A DNA stretch of 28,230 nucleotides from an uncultured Mogibacterium sp. (GCF_938039775.1 NZ_CALHTQ010000200.1:1-28230); one strand, 5' to 3'. Counted from the stretch's first letter, positions 17,307 to 25,968 are shown. Made by a program: numbers and translations. The notes: generated by a model not told the origin, from the sequence alone.

Positions 17307-18437
17307 ATGGAATTTAGAGATCTTAAGAAGCAGTATGCTGCACTCAAAAATGACATAGATCGTAACATCGATGAAGTAATCGCTAGCAGTAGATTTATCG
17401 GCGGAAGCAAGGTTTCCGAGCTTGAAGAAAAGTTAGCTGCGTATGTAGGTGTAAAGCACTGCGTAACTTGTGCCAATGGAACCGATGCTCTTGAGCTTGC
17501 ACTCATGGCGTGGGGAATTGGAGAAGGGGATGCTGTATTCGTTCCTGACTTTACGTTTTTCTCATCCGGAGAGGTTGTCTCAATCTTAGGAGCAACACCG
17601 GTTTTTGTTGATGTAGATGAAGATACTTTCAATATGAATCCTGATTCACTAGAACAGGCAATAACTGCAGTATCTACGGCTGGTGAACTCAAGCCTAGCG
17701 TAGTCGTGCCAGTTGATTTATTCGGACTACCTGCTAACTTCACAGAGATTAGAAAAATCGCTGATAAGCATGGTCTAAAGATTCTAGAAGATGGAGCACA
17801 GGGTTTCGGAGGTGAGATTGAAGGCAAGAAAGCGTGCAGTTTCGGAGATATCTCAACTACTTCCTTCTTCCCAGCAAAACCACTCGGATGCTACGGAGAT
17901 GGGGGAGCGATATTTACAAACGATGATGAAGCAGCTGAGCTCATCAGATCATACTGCGTGCACGGCAAGGGCAAAATGAAGTACGATAACGTACGTATCG
18001 GTATGAATTCTAGGCTTGACTCGATTCAGGCGGGAATCCTGCTCCCTAAGCTATCTGCATTTGCAGAATATGAAGTTGCAGACGTTAACAATGCTGCAGC
18101 TAAGTACACAGAACTTCTAAAGGGCATTGTAGCTACACCAGTGATTCCTAACGGATTCCTTAGCAGCTGGGCACAGTACACCATCAAGCTTGAGAACAGA
18201 GAGCAGAGGGATGCATTGCAGGCACACCTCAAGGAGAAATCAATTCCGTCTATGATTTACTATCCTAAGCAGATGCATAATCAAGAGGCATTTTGCGATG
18301 AGAATAATTACGGAATCGACTACTCTGTTACTAACAAGCTGTGTGATACAGTTCTGTCACTACCAATTCACCCATATATCTCAGATGAGGATGTGGAGGA
18401 AGTTGTATCAGTAATTAAGGAGTTTTTAGGAAAGTAA
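17307..18437 (+). CDS. wbpE: PLP aminotransferase, WbpE/WlbC-like
   Basis: Predicted to aminate the 3-keto sugar made by the preceding oxidoreductase to UDP-GlcNAc3NA, using glutamate. The 376-residue DegT-family protein has CANGTDALELAL (phosphate-binding region), ILEDGAQGFGG (cofactor Asp) and TSFFPAKPLGCYGDGG with the Schiff-base lysine K191. This active-site stretch and GMNSRLDSIQAGILLPKL closely match WbpE. It differs clearly from the first aminotransferase in the window (2306-3517), so the two act on different keto sugars. GGAGGG precedes the ATG. The next gene starts five bases after the stop. Confidence 0.9.
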   Translation: MEFRDLKKQYAALKNDIDRNIDEVIASSRFIGGSKVSELEEKLAAYVGVKHCVTCANGTDALELALMAWGIGEGDAVFVPDFTFFSSGEVVSILGATPVFVDVDEDTFNMNPDSLEQAITAVSTAGELKPSVVVPVDLFGLPANFTEIRKIADKHGLKILEDGAQGFGGEIEGKKACSFGDISTTSFFPAKPLGCYGDGGAIFTNDDEAAELIRSYCVHGKGKMKYDNVRIGMNSRLDSIQAGILLPKLSAFAEYEVADVNNAAAKYTELLKGIVATPVIPNGFLSSWAQYTIKLENREQRDALQAHLKEKSIPSMIYYPKQMHNQEAFCDENNYGIDYSVTNKLCDTVLSLPIHPYISDEDVEEVVSVIKEFLGK

Positions 18438-18442
18438 GAGCA

Positions 18443-19267
18443 ATGAAAATAATCGTTTCACATGATGTGGATCATCTATACAGAAGCGACCATTACAAAG
18501 ACTTGATTTACCCTAAGTTGTGGGTGAGGGAGACTTTATCGTTCTTAAAGCATGATATAACTTTTTCTCAGTGGTGGAGAAGACTACTTGGGATATTCGC
18601 AAGAGAGAGAAATTATATTGAAGAATTGATGAAGTATGATGAAGGTAATGGTGTGCCTTCATCATTCTATTTTGGTATGGATAATGCGCTTGGTATGTCG
18701 TATAAATACACCAAGGCAATTCCGTATATTAAAAAACTTCAAAGCCATGGCTTTGATACGGGGATACACGGAGTATCTTTTGATGATGAAGAGAAAATGC
18801 ATGCAGAATTTGAAAGGTTCAGAAATGCTGTTGGTATGGCACCTCATGGAATACGAATGCATTACGTGAGATATGATGAAAATACCTTTGAGAAGCTAAG
18901 TCGTTGTGGATATGTATATGACACCACCGAATTTGTGAAAAGTGAAGGAACCTGCTTGAAAGCTCCGTATAAAGTAGGTGAGATGTGGGAGTTCCCACTT
19001 AGCTTGATGGATGGCTATTTACCTAAGAGACCAGAAGGGAAAAAGGAAGAGTCGCTTCGCTTGCTTAAAGATGCAGAGGATAAAGGACTGCCGTATTTCT
19101 CGATATTGTTTCACGACTATCAGTTTTGTAGTGGGTATGCTTATGAAAGAGATTGGTATATCTGGTTTATAAAATATTTAAAAGAGCAGGGATATACATT
19201 TATTTCATATCTTGATGCGGTGAAAGAGCTGGAGGAAATTAATTCTAATGAAGACAACGAATGTTGA
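18443..19267 (+). CDS. NodB-like (CE4) polysaccharide deacetylase family protein
   Basis: A 274-residue protein without a signal peptide or membrane segment, so it should act in the cytoplasm, probably on a lipid-linked or nucleotide sugar. SHDVDH at residues 5-10 matches the metal-binding Asp motif of divergent NodB domains, and FDTGIHG matches the His motif. GIRMHYVRYDENTFEKL and YDTTEF are typical of this subgroup. The classical second His of the H-x-x-x-H motif is not obvious, so metal binding may differ. It may remove an N-acetyl group from a repeat-unit sugar. Its last 20 bases overlap the start of the acyltransferase-like gene, suggesting linked function. Confidence 0.72.
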   Translation: MKIIVSHDVDHLYRSDHYKDLIYPKLWVRETLSFLKHDITFSQWWRRLLGIFARERNYIEELMKYDEGNGVPSSFYFGMDNALGMSYKYTKAIPYIKKLQSHGFDTGIHGVSFDDEEKMHAEFERFRNAVGMAPHGIRMHYVRYDENTFEKLSRCGYVYDTTEFVKSEGTCLKAPYKVGEMWEFPLSLMDGYLPKRPEGKKEESLRLLKDAEDKGLPYFSILFHDYQFCSGYAYERDWYIWFIKYLKEQGYTFISYLDAVKELEEINSNEDNEC

Positions 19268-20177
19268 TATTACAACAAAATATGCTAATTCAATTTTCGA
19301 ACAGCCGTGGTATCTTGAGACAGTTACAAGTGGGAAATGGACTGAAATAAAAGTAGAAGAAAAAGGAGAAGTTGTCGCTAGATGGGCAGTACCTTACGAT
19401 AATAACAAGATTGTTATGCCAGGGGAAACACAAACCCTGGGTATTTGGTTTGCACCAGGAACGAAGGCTAGCAAACAACAAAAATACATAGAAGAACTAG
19501 TAAAATCATTGCCAAAGAGCTCAAGCATAGACCTTATGCTCGATCCAGGCAATGACTACTTTCTCCCATTTAGGTGGCTAGGGTTTAAGGTTAGCCCGAG
19601 AATAACTTATAGGTTTGCTGATGTTTCTGATATAGAAGCAATAAGGGCCAAATACGATAAGACAGTTCGTAAAAATATAAAAAGTGCAAGAAATAAAGTG
19701 GAAATCATTGAAGAAGATAACATAGATAATTTACATGCTTTGCTTGTGAAAACATTTGAACATCAAGGCAGAAGTTGTCCACACAAGAAAGAATTTATAA
19801 ATTCAATTTTTGAAGTATGTAGTGCCCATGATGGTGCTAAAGTTATTACAGCTAAGGACAAGGATGGCAATGTACACGCTTCTTCAATGTTTGTTTATGA
19901 CGAAAAGACCTGCTATTATCTAATTGCAGGAGCAGACCCGGCATTTAGAGCTAGCGGAGCACCGACATTAGTTCTTGATTATGGCATAGAGTTTGCATCG
20001 AAAAACTCAAAATCGTTTGATTTTGAAGGTTCGATGATAGAAGGTATTGAAAATTTCTTTAGGAGATTTGGCGCAGACAGAGTGCTATATTATCAAATTG
20101 AGAAAAAAGGATTTATAGGGGAACTTAAGAGTCTGCTTAAGCCAAGAATAAAAAAACTGCTGGGATATAAAAATTAG
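19248..20177 (+). CDS. FemAB/GNAT-fold acyltransferase-like protein
   Basis: A 309-residue soluble protein that resembles FemAB-type or BioF2-like GNAT transferases. The C-terminal half has YYLIAGADPAFRASGAPTLV followed by FDFEGSMIEGIENFFRRFGA, the usual signature of this group. Members transfer acyl or aminoacyl groups to amines on peptidoglycan precursors or sugars; the donor and acceptor here are unknown. GGAGGAAA at 19231-19238, inside the deacetylase gene, places the start at ATG 19248, so the two genes overlap by 20 bases. The pairing suggests it re-acylates the amine exposed by the deacetylase. A lipid-linked sugar acceptor is inference. Confidence 0.7.
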   Translation: MKTTNVDITTKYANSIFEQPWYLETVTSGKWTEIKVEEKGEVVARWAVPYDNNKIVMPGETQTLGIWFAPGTKASKQQKYIEELVKSLPKSSSIDLMLDPGNDYFLPFRWLGFKVSPRITYRFADVSDIEAIRAKYDKTVRKNIKSARNKVEIIEEDNIDNLHALLVKTFEHQGRSCPHKKEFINSIFEVCSAHDGAKVITAKDKDGNVHASSMFVYDEKTCYYLIAGADPAFRASGAPTLVLDYGIEFASKNSKSFDFEGSMIEGIENFFRRFGADRVLYYQIEKKGFIGELKSLLKPRIKKLLGYKN

Positions 20178-20186
20178 GAGAATCTA

Positions 20187-21275
20187 ATGCAAAAGGTTTG
20201 CCATGTAACGAGTGTACACGAGGCACTTGATGATAGAATTTACTATAAAGAATGCCTTTCTTTATCAGGAGAAGGATATAAAGTTTTCTTGGTTGCACCT
20301 GGGGAATCGTTCGAGAAAGATGGAATACAAATTATTGGGTGTGGTGAACAACCAGAAAGTCGATACAAAAGGATTTCTCAGTTTTGCAAGACAGTATTTC
20401 AAAAAGCTGTTGATGTTGATGCTGATATATATCACTTTCATGACCCAGAGATGCTTAAGTATGCGGTAAAGCTATCAAAGCTGAACAAGGTTGTTATATT
20501 TGATAGTCATGAGGATGTACCGGCACAGATTTTGGATAAACCATGGCTTCCTAAATTTTCAAGAAAGTTTGTTTCTAAATCATACAGCAGACTAGAGACA
20601 AAGTACGTACAGCAGCTGTCTGGAGTAATAGCGGCAACTGAGTATATTCAAGATAAATTTAAGAATAGAGCAAAATATACAGAGACGATAAAGAACTACC
20701 CTAAGCTAGACGAAATAAAAAAGGGTGAACTTGAATTTTCAAAAAGAAACAAGACTGCTTGCTATGCAGGTGGAATCTCTCGTATCAGGGGCGAAAACAT
20801 TATGGTGAAAGCGCTGGATTCTATGGATGGATACACTTTAAAGCTTGCTGGAAACTGCGAGGATGAAACCATAAAAAACTCAAAACCCAACAATGTCGAA
20901 TATTTGGGTATGCTAAGCCGTGAAGGGGTAAATGACCTCTATGCTTCAAGTAGAGTAGGAATTTGTATACTGCTACCGACAGCAAATTATATCAACTCTC
21001 TTCCAATAAAAATTTTCGAATACATGGCAGCAGGATTACCGATTATAGCATCCGATTTTCCGATTTGGAGAGAAATAATTAGTGAAGCAAATTCAGGTAT
21101 ACTAGTAGAGCCAGAAGATATTTCAGCAATCCAGACTGCGATTAAATATTATATAGATAATCCAGATGAAGCTCAAGAAACGGGCGAGAGAGGGAGTCGA
21201 ATTGCTAGAGAAAAGTACAACTGGAGTGTTGAGGGGCAAAAACTTATAGAGTTTTATAAAAAGTTGCTTGCATAG
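20187..21275 (+). CDS. GT4 family glycosyltransferase
   Basis: A 362-residue retaining glycosyltransferase. The N-terminal half has VTSVHEALDDRIYYKE and IYHFHDPEML. The donor domain contains AGGISRIRGENIMVKAL, then INSLPIKIFEYMAAGLPIIASDFP, the GT4 glutamate region. It should add one sugar to the lipid-linked repeat unit; the donor is unknown. AGGAGA lies just before the ATG, nine bases after the acyltransferase stop. With the twin enzyme and the 13522 gene, the window holds four GT4 catalytic domains plus the initiating transferase, suggesting a repeat unit of up to five residues. Confidence 0.85.
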   Translation: MQKVCHVTSVHEALDDRIYYKECLSLSGEGYKVFLVAPGESFEKDGIQIIGCGEQPESRYKRISQFCKTVFQKAVDVDADIYHFHDPEMLKYAVKLSKLNKVVIFDSHEDVPAQILDKPWLPKFSRKFVSKSYSRLETKYVQQLSGVIAATEYIQDKFKNRAKYTETIKNYPKLDEIKKGELEFSKRNKTACYAGGISRIRGENIMVKALDSMDGYTLKLAGNCEDETIKNSKPNNVEYLGMLSREGVNDLYASSRVGICILLPTANYINSLPIKIFEYMAAGLPIIASDFPIWREIISEANSGILVEPEDISAIQTAIKYYIDNPDEAQETGERGSRIAREKYNWSVEGQKLIEFYKKLLA

Positions 21276-21314
21276 AGTATAATAACTATATTCTGTAACG
21301 AGGAGAAAATGATT

Positions 21315-22505
21315 ATGGATGTAAAGTCAAAAAAGAAAAAAAGATTGATGTTGGCTGCTTCAAGACTGTGGGGGCTCATTTATCTAATTTCAGCGTTAGT
21401 ATTTGAAGCTACTTTGCTAGTAACAGATTTTTTACCAAAAAAATGGTTACTGATTATACTTCTATGCATCTTTGCTATAAGCACGGTAATTTTTGTTCAG
21501 CTTTTTTTCAGAAACATAAAAAGAAAATCAAGAATTATAGCAGTAATAATCAGCATACTTCTTTCCGTTACATTTGGAATAACTTCGGTGTATGCAGCTA
21601 AGACAGCAAGTTTTTTGAATAAAATTTCAAAGGCTGAAGATTCTGGAAATGATAAAATTGCAGAAAAACCATTTACAGTGCTTATAAGTGGAATGGATAC
21701 CACTGGCAAAATTGATGGAGAGGCAAGAAGTGATGTTAATATGCTTGTTACAGTTGATCCGAAGAAGCATAAAATTTTGCTGACATCGATTCCGCGAGAC
21801 TATCTGGTTAAGCTTCCTTCAAAAAATAATGCAGAGGATAAGCTTACTCACAGTGGACTATATGGAATAGATGAAACAACTGGAGCAATTGAAAAGCTAC
21901 TAGACATTAAGATCGACTACTATGTAAAGGTCAACTACAATACTGTCGTGCAGTTTATTAATGCTATAGGTGGAATATATATTAATTCAGATTATGAATT
22001 TACTACCTACATAGACCATTACCGTATTAACAAGGGAACAAATTTCCTTAAAGGCGAACAGGCACTTGCATTTGCAAGAGAGAGACAGGCATTTAAGAAT
22101 GGGGACAATCAGCGTGTTATGAATCAGCAGATTGTACTTAAGGGGATTTTCCATAGATTCACGCAGTCACCAGAGATAATAGCGAAATATACGAAGATTC
22201 TTGATAGAATTGCTCCGTATATGGAGACGGACATGGCTCCAGCTGAGATTAAAGCGCTTGTCAAACTCGAGCTCAAGGACCACAAGGAGTGGAAGATTGA
22301 AAACAATGCGGTAGAAGGGGCAGGAGATTCAACAAGAACTGTGTATTCAAGTGGCTCGACTCCGGTATACGTTATGACCCCAGATAAAGCGAGCATCAAG
22401 AAGGCTCATGACATGATAAAGAACTTCATTAACCCGCCAAAGAAATCAAAAAAGAGCCAGAAGTCGACAGACCAAAGTGAGGAAGAGACTGAGTACAATG
22501 AATAG
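21315..22505 (+). CDS. LytR-CpsA-Psr (LCP) family glycopolymer ligase
   Basis: Predicted to transfer the finished polymer from undecaprenyl diphosphate to peptidoglycan outside the membrane. A lysine-rich start is followed by three hydrophobic segments within residues ~10-95, then an external LCP domain. This has SGMDTTG, RSDVNMLVTVDPKKHKI, TSIPRDYLVKLP, NYNTVVQFINAIGGI and ALAFARERQAFKNGDNQR, the Arg/Asp-rich pyrophosphate-binding segments of the family. The C-terminus is a lysine/serine-rich tail. Length is 396 residues from ATG 21315, which is nine bases after AGGAG; ATG 21309 is too close to that site. The domain argues for a wall-linked capsule or secondary wall polymer in a Gram-positive cell. 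A terminator hairpin follows. Confidence 0.88.
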   Translation: MDVKSKKKKRLMLAASRLWGLIYLISALVFEATLLVTDFLPKKWLLIILLCIFAISTVIFVQLFFRNIKRKSRIIAVIISILLSVTFGITSVYAAKTASFLNKISKAEDSGNDKIAEKPFTVLISGMDTTGKIDGEARSDVNMLVTVDPKKHKILLTSIPRDYLVKLPSKNNAEDKLTHSGLYGIDETTGAIEKLLDIKIDYYVKVNYNTVVQFINAIGGIYINSDYEFTTYIDHYRINKGTNFLKGEQALAFARERQAFKNGDNQRVMNQQIVLKGIFHRFTQSPEIIAKYTKILDRIAPYMETDMAPAEIKALVKLELKDHKEWKIENNAVEGAGDSTRTVYSSGSTPVYVMTPDKASIKKAHDMIKNFINPPKKSKKSQKSTDQSEEETEYNE

Positions 22506-22546
22506 TAATATGGAGATGCAGGGACTCCTTTAAAAGCCTAAAGGTT

Positions 22547-22588
22547 AAATCGAGGCATCATCTGTTCAGTGATGATACCTCGATTTTT
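22547..22588 (+). terminator. Intrinsic terminator after the LCP gene
   Basis: The 16-base arms AAATCGAGGCATCATC (22547-22562) and GATGATACCTCGATTT (22571-22586) pair with a single C-A mismatch around an eight-base loop. A run of five T (22584-22588) forms the end. It closes the unit that began at 14712. I see no promoter between it and the adenylation gene 14 bases downstream, so read-through may be needed for the next genes. Confidence 0.85.
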
Positions 22589-22602
22589 ACGAAAGGAACA
22601 CT

Positions 22603-24126
22603 ATGATTAAGAATATTCTAGAGTTATTAGAGCATCAGTCAGCTACAATGGGAGATAGCACAGTTCTTGCATGCGGAGATAGTATAATAACATATAGTCA
22701 GTTGCGAGATACTGCAAGAACAATCGCAGCTTGCCTAAATAACACGACTAGACAAAAGAATAAGCCGATTGCGGTTCTTATTGATAGGAATATAGAATCA
22801 ATAGTTTCTTTTTTTGGCATACTTTATAGTGGGAATTTTTACGTCCCAATAGATTCAGCAATGCCGGAAGAACGTCAAGAAAAGATATTAAATGCACTAG
22901 GAACTGAGATAATCATTAACACGACCAAAACTTTAGCAGAAGAGCTATGTAACAGACTTGGCATTACAGTTCTTGATTATCACACCATAATTAAGAATTC
23001 TATATCTGACGATGAAAACAAGGTTATAGATGAAATTCTTGATGGATCCATAGATACTGATCCTGTATACTCAATGTTTACCTCAGGATCAACAGGAGTT
23101 CCTAAAGGTGTTTTAGTTAGCCATAGATCGCTTATTGATTTAGTTAGTCAATTCTATGATACATTTAAATTCGATGAAACTTGTACCTTTGGTAATCAGG
23201 CTCCTTTCGATTTTGATGTGTCGGTGAAAGACATATATTGCACAATAATATCAGGTGGCAAACTGGTCGTAATTCCTAAAGAACTGTTTACAATGCCTAC
23301 CAAGCTGATTGATTATATAAACTCAAAAGGAATTAACACATTTATTTGGGCGGTATCTGGAATCAGAATATTATCTGATTTTAATGTATTTGATGATTAC
23401 AAGGCGTTTGACCACAAGATTAAGTATGTGATGTTCTCAGGAGAGGTAATGCCACCTAAGACCATACGCTATTGGACAAAATATGTTCCAGAAGCAACAT
23501 ATGTAAATCTATATGGTCCGACCGAAATAACCTGTAACTGCACATATCATATTGTAGATAAGGATGATATGAGTGACACGCCAATTCCTATTGGAAAGCC
23601 TTTCAAAAATACTCGAATTATGCTGCTAGACGAAAACAACAAACCGATTGAAGAAAAAAATAAAGAGGGCGAGTTGTGTGTTGAAGGAAGCAGTTTGGCA
23701 TTAGGCTACTGGAATAATCCTGAACAAACGGCAAAGGCATTTGCATTTAGGACAGATATCAGCGAGTATCCTTGCCGGATATATAAAACTGGAGATATTG
23801 CAGCATTTAATGATGCAGGTGAATTAGTGTTTAAATCACGAAAAGATTTTCAGATTAAGCACATGGGACACCGAATTGAACTCGGAGAAATAGAAGCGGC
23901 AATTAATGCACTGCCATTTATCAAGATTTGCTGCTGCATATTTAAAAAAGATATCAACAAGATAATTTGTTACTATCAGGGAGACTGTGAGAACCAACGT
24001 GAAATCGTAAAACCGCTAGCTAAAGCTTTGCCTAAATATATGTGGCCAAATCGCTACGTAAAGCTAGATATTATGCCGGTGAATTCTCATGCGAAGATAG
24101 ATCGCAAGAAACTAGAGTTACTATAA
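22603..24126 (+). CDS. dltA: DltA-like amino acid adenylation enzyme
   Basis: ATP-dependent activation of an amino acid and loading onto the carrier protein encoded next. The 507-residue length equals that of D-alanine:carrier ligases. It has the ATP loop TSGSTGVPKG, the amine-binding Asp region FDFDVSVKDIY, NLYGPTEIT, YKTGD, HMGHRIELGEIEA and the C-terminal lysine motif AKIDRKKLE. One key difference is visible: the FCGE motif of D-Ala ligases, whose Cys sets enantiomer choice, reads FSGE here (S279), so the substrate may not be D-alanine. AAAGGA precedes the ATG. It is the first gene of a four-gene unit just after a terminator. Confidence 0.88.
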   Translation: MIKNILELLEHQSATMGDSTVLACGDSIITYSQLRDTARTIAACLNNTTRQKNKPIAVLIDRNIESIVSFFGILYSGNFYVPIDSAMPEERQEKILNALGTEIIINTTKTLAEELCNRLGITVLDYHTIIKNSISDDENKVIDEILDGSIDTDPVYSMFTSGSTGVPKGVLVSHRSLIDLVSQFYDTFKFDETCTFGNQAPFDFDVSVKDIYCTIISGGKLVVIPKELFTMPTKLIDYINSKGINTFIWAVSGIRILSDFNVFDDYKAFDHKIKYVMFSGEVMPPKTIRYWTKYVPEATYVNLYGPTEITCNCTYHIVDKDDMSDTPIPIGKPFKNTRIMLLDENNKPIEEKNKEGELCVEGSSLALGYWNNPEQTAKAFAFRTDISEYPCRIYKTGDIAAFNDAGELVFKSRKDFQIKHMGHRIELGEIEAAINALPFIKICCCIFKKDINKIICYYQGDCENQREIVKPLAKALPKYMWPNRYVKLDIMPVNSHAKIDRKKLELL

Positions 24127-24153
24127 TATTTAAAATAAAATGGAGGTACGACA

Positions 24154-24381
24154 ATGGAAGAACTAAGAACAATTCTAGAAGAGATACGCCCTGACGTTGA
24201 CTTTGATGTAGAAAAAGAATTGATAGATGGGAAGGTCTTAGATTCATTTGATATCATAGCAATTGTAAGTGAGTTGAATCAGAACTATGATTTAAGAATT
24301 AATGTTAACGATTTATTACCAGAAAACTTCAATTCCATTGAAGCAATTTGGGAGCTAGTACAGAAACTAAAGACCGTATAG
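24154..24381 (+). CDS. dltC: DltC-like acyl/aminoacyl carrier protein
   Basis: A 75-residue acidic carrier protein. The phosphopantetheine attachment serine is S31 in VLDSFDIIAIV, and the LRINVNDLLPENFNS segment resembles the third helix region of DltC. It should carry the amino acid activated by the preceding enzyme to the membrane acyltransferase. TGGAGG lies about eight bases before the ATG. In classical operons DltC follows DltB; here it comes between the adenylation enzyme and the MBOAT. Confidence 0.88.
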   Translation: MEELRTILEEIRPDVDFDVEKELIDGKVLDSFDIIAIVSELNQNYDLRINVNDLLPENFNSIEAIWELVQKLKTV

Positions 24382-24383
24382 CT

Positions 24384-24396
24384 GGAGGGGAACTTG
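24384..24396 (+). promoter_or_regulatory. Strong ribosome site with TTG start for the MBOAT gene
   Basis: GGAGGGG (24384-24390) begins three bases after the carrier-protein stop and is followed at proper spacing by TTG at 24394-24396. No ATG lies between them. The TTG start gives a hydrophobic N-terminus that fits the MBOAT family. Confidence 0.7.
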
Positions 24397-25968
24397 TCCT
24401 TAATTTCTTTAGAATTTGGAGCGCTGTTTGCTATATTCATATTACTATACTTTATAGTACCTAGAAAAATGCAAATAGCGCTTTTGCTTGCGTTTAGCGT
24501 ATTCTTTTCTATTGCATCAGATGGAGCATTGTTTTTATTCATGCTCTTTACCATCATCAGCACGTATGCTGGTGCGAAGCTTATGATGCGCCGAAATGAA
24601 GCACTCAGTGTTCAACTAGCAGATATATCCGATGAATTGCGAGATAATCGAAAATCAGCACGCGATGATGCGGAAAGATATAATAAAAGAGTATTACATA
24701 TAGTCCTCTTTGCAAATTTCTGTTTGTGGGCGGTAATAAAATACACAAACTTTTCGATTGAAACTGTAAACATGATAACAGGCGCAGACTTCCCTTTGCA
24801 GCATTTTGTGATGCCGCTAGGAATGTCGTTCTACACATTTCAATCGATGGGCTATTTGACTGACGTATATAGACACAAGTATGAGGCAGAAAGCAGCTTC
24901 ATAAAGGTAGCAACATTTATAACCTTTTTTCCTCATATTGTACAAGGTCCGTTTAGCCGATTTGATCAATTAGGGAAAACTCTGTTTCGTGAAAATAAAT
25001 TTTCATACGATAACCTATGCAAAGGGGCAAGACGCATCCTATGGGGACTCGTAAAAAAGCTACTCATTGCTGATAAGCTAGGAATAGCTGTAAATGTCTA
25101 CTTTTTAGATGTTCAGGGATACAAAGGTGCGTATTTATGGATAGCATCTGTTTTATACGGAATGCAACTCTATGCAGATTTCTCAGGATATATGGATATG
25201 GTGTGTGGTGGCGCTAAAATAATGGGTATAGAAGTAGCTGAAAACTTCGAAAGACCATTTCTCGCCAAATCGGTGGAAGAGTACTGGAGGCGTTGGCATA
25301 TAACACTGGGAACATGGTTTAGAGACTATGTATTTTATCCAATCTCAATGGGTCCATCGGCACAGAAACTTGGACGCAAATCAAGGAAAAAGTTTGGACC
25401 AAGAATGGGTAAGCTTGTACCGAGTTATCTGGCGTTGATTTTTGTCTGGTCAATCACAGGTATTTGGCATGGAGCTGCATGGAAGTATGTAATTTGGGGA
25501 TTAGCTAATCTTTTTATAATTGTATTCAGTATGCAGATGGAAACAATTTATAAGAAGTGCAGAAAGGCCTGCGGTGCAGACAGATATCCGCGCATATGGG
25601 GATTTTTTCAAGTTTTCAGGACATTCTGGCTAATTAATTTCCTTAGAGTTATGTCAAATTGTAAGGACTTTATGGAAAGCCTTACCTATTATGGTAATTT
25701 ATTTAGAGGCTGGGGGACAACGCATATAGATGGGATTTCATCATTCTTCCCATCTATGAGCAGAATCGATATCATAATCGCTAGCTTTTTCTCATTAATT
25801 TTTGTATTTGTCGATTTAATGCAGGAATATGATAAATGGGATGAGTTTACAGAGAGAGTGCCTGGCGTAGTACGTAGCATCATATATGCAGGTTTGATAT
25901 TTGCACTATTTATGTATGCTGGTGGCAATAATGATTTAACAAATGGGTTTTTGTATGCAGTATTCTAA
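24394..25968 (+). CDS. MBOAT O-acyltransferase, AlgI-like, in a dlt-type operon
   Basis: A 524-residue polytopic membrane protein that should take the aminoacyl group from the carrier protein and pass it across the membrane. The MBOAT core is clear: YWRRWHITLGTWFRDYVFYP (H302) and ITGIWHGAAWKYVIWG with the catalytic His H359. Upstream are MPLGMSFYTFQSMGYLTDVY and FPHIVQGPFSRFDQL, hallmarks of the AlgI branch, which acetylates alginate and other polysaccharides. Classical DltB is about 400 residues, so this is longer, with an inserted basic loop (SAQKLGRKSRKKFG) and a long C-terminal part. It therefore looks like an AlgI-type enzyme working with Dlt-type donor proteins. Its 3' end overlaps the next gene. 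Confidence 0.85.
   Translation: MSLISLEFGALFAIFILLYFIVPRKMQIALLLAFSVFFSIASDGALFLFMLFTIISTYAGAKLMMRRNEALSVQLADISDELRDNRKSARDDAERYNKRVLHIVLFANFCLWAVIKYTNFSIETVNMITGADFPLQHFVMPLGMSFYTFQSMGYLTDVYRHKYEAESSFIKVATFITFFPHIVQGPFSRFDQLGKTLFRENKFSYDNLCKGARRILWGLVKKLLIADKLGIAVNVYFLDVQGYKGAYLWIASVLYGMQLYADFSGYMDMVCGGAKIMGIEVAENFERPFLAKSVEEYWRRWHITLGTWFRDYVFYPISMGPSAQKLGRKSRKKFGPRMGKLVPSYLALIFVWSITGIWHGAAWKYVIWGLANLFIIVFSMQMETIYKKCRKACGADRYPRIWGFFQVFRTFWLINFLRVMSNCKDFMESLTYYGNLFRGWGTTHIDGISSFFPSMSRIDIIIASFFSLIFVFVDLMQEYDKWDEFTERVPGVVRSIIYAGLIFALFMYAGGNNDLTNGFLYAVF

Noticed and set aside
17216..17827. 203-codon open frame on the minus strand
   Set aside because: It lies within the WbpB- and WbpE-like genes, is Ser/Pro-rich as expected of an antisense shadow, and has no recognisable motif or promoter.
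21278..21283. TATAAT just upstream of the LCP gene
   Set aside because: No acceptable -35 box is found at 16-18 bases and there is no extended -10 TG; the region is AT-rich, so chance is likely.
22510..22533. Seven-codon leader-like frame (MEMQGLL) before the terminator hairpin
   Set aside because: It has no ribosome binding site and no run of regulatory codons, so I cannot support a leader-peptide attenuator.
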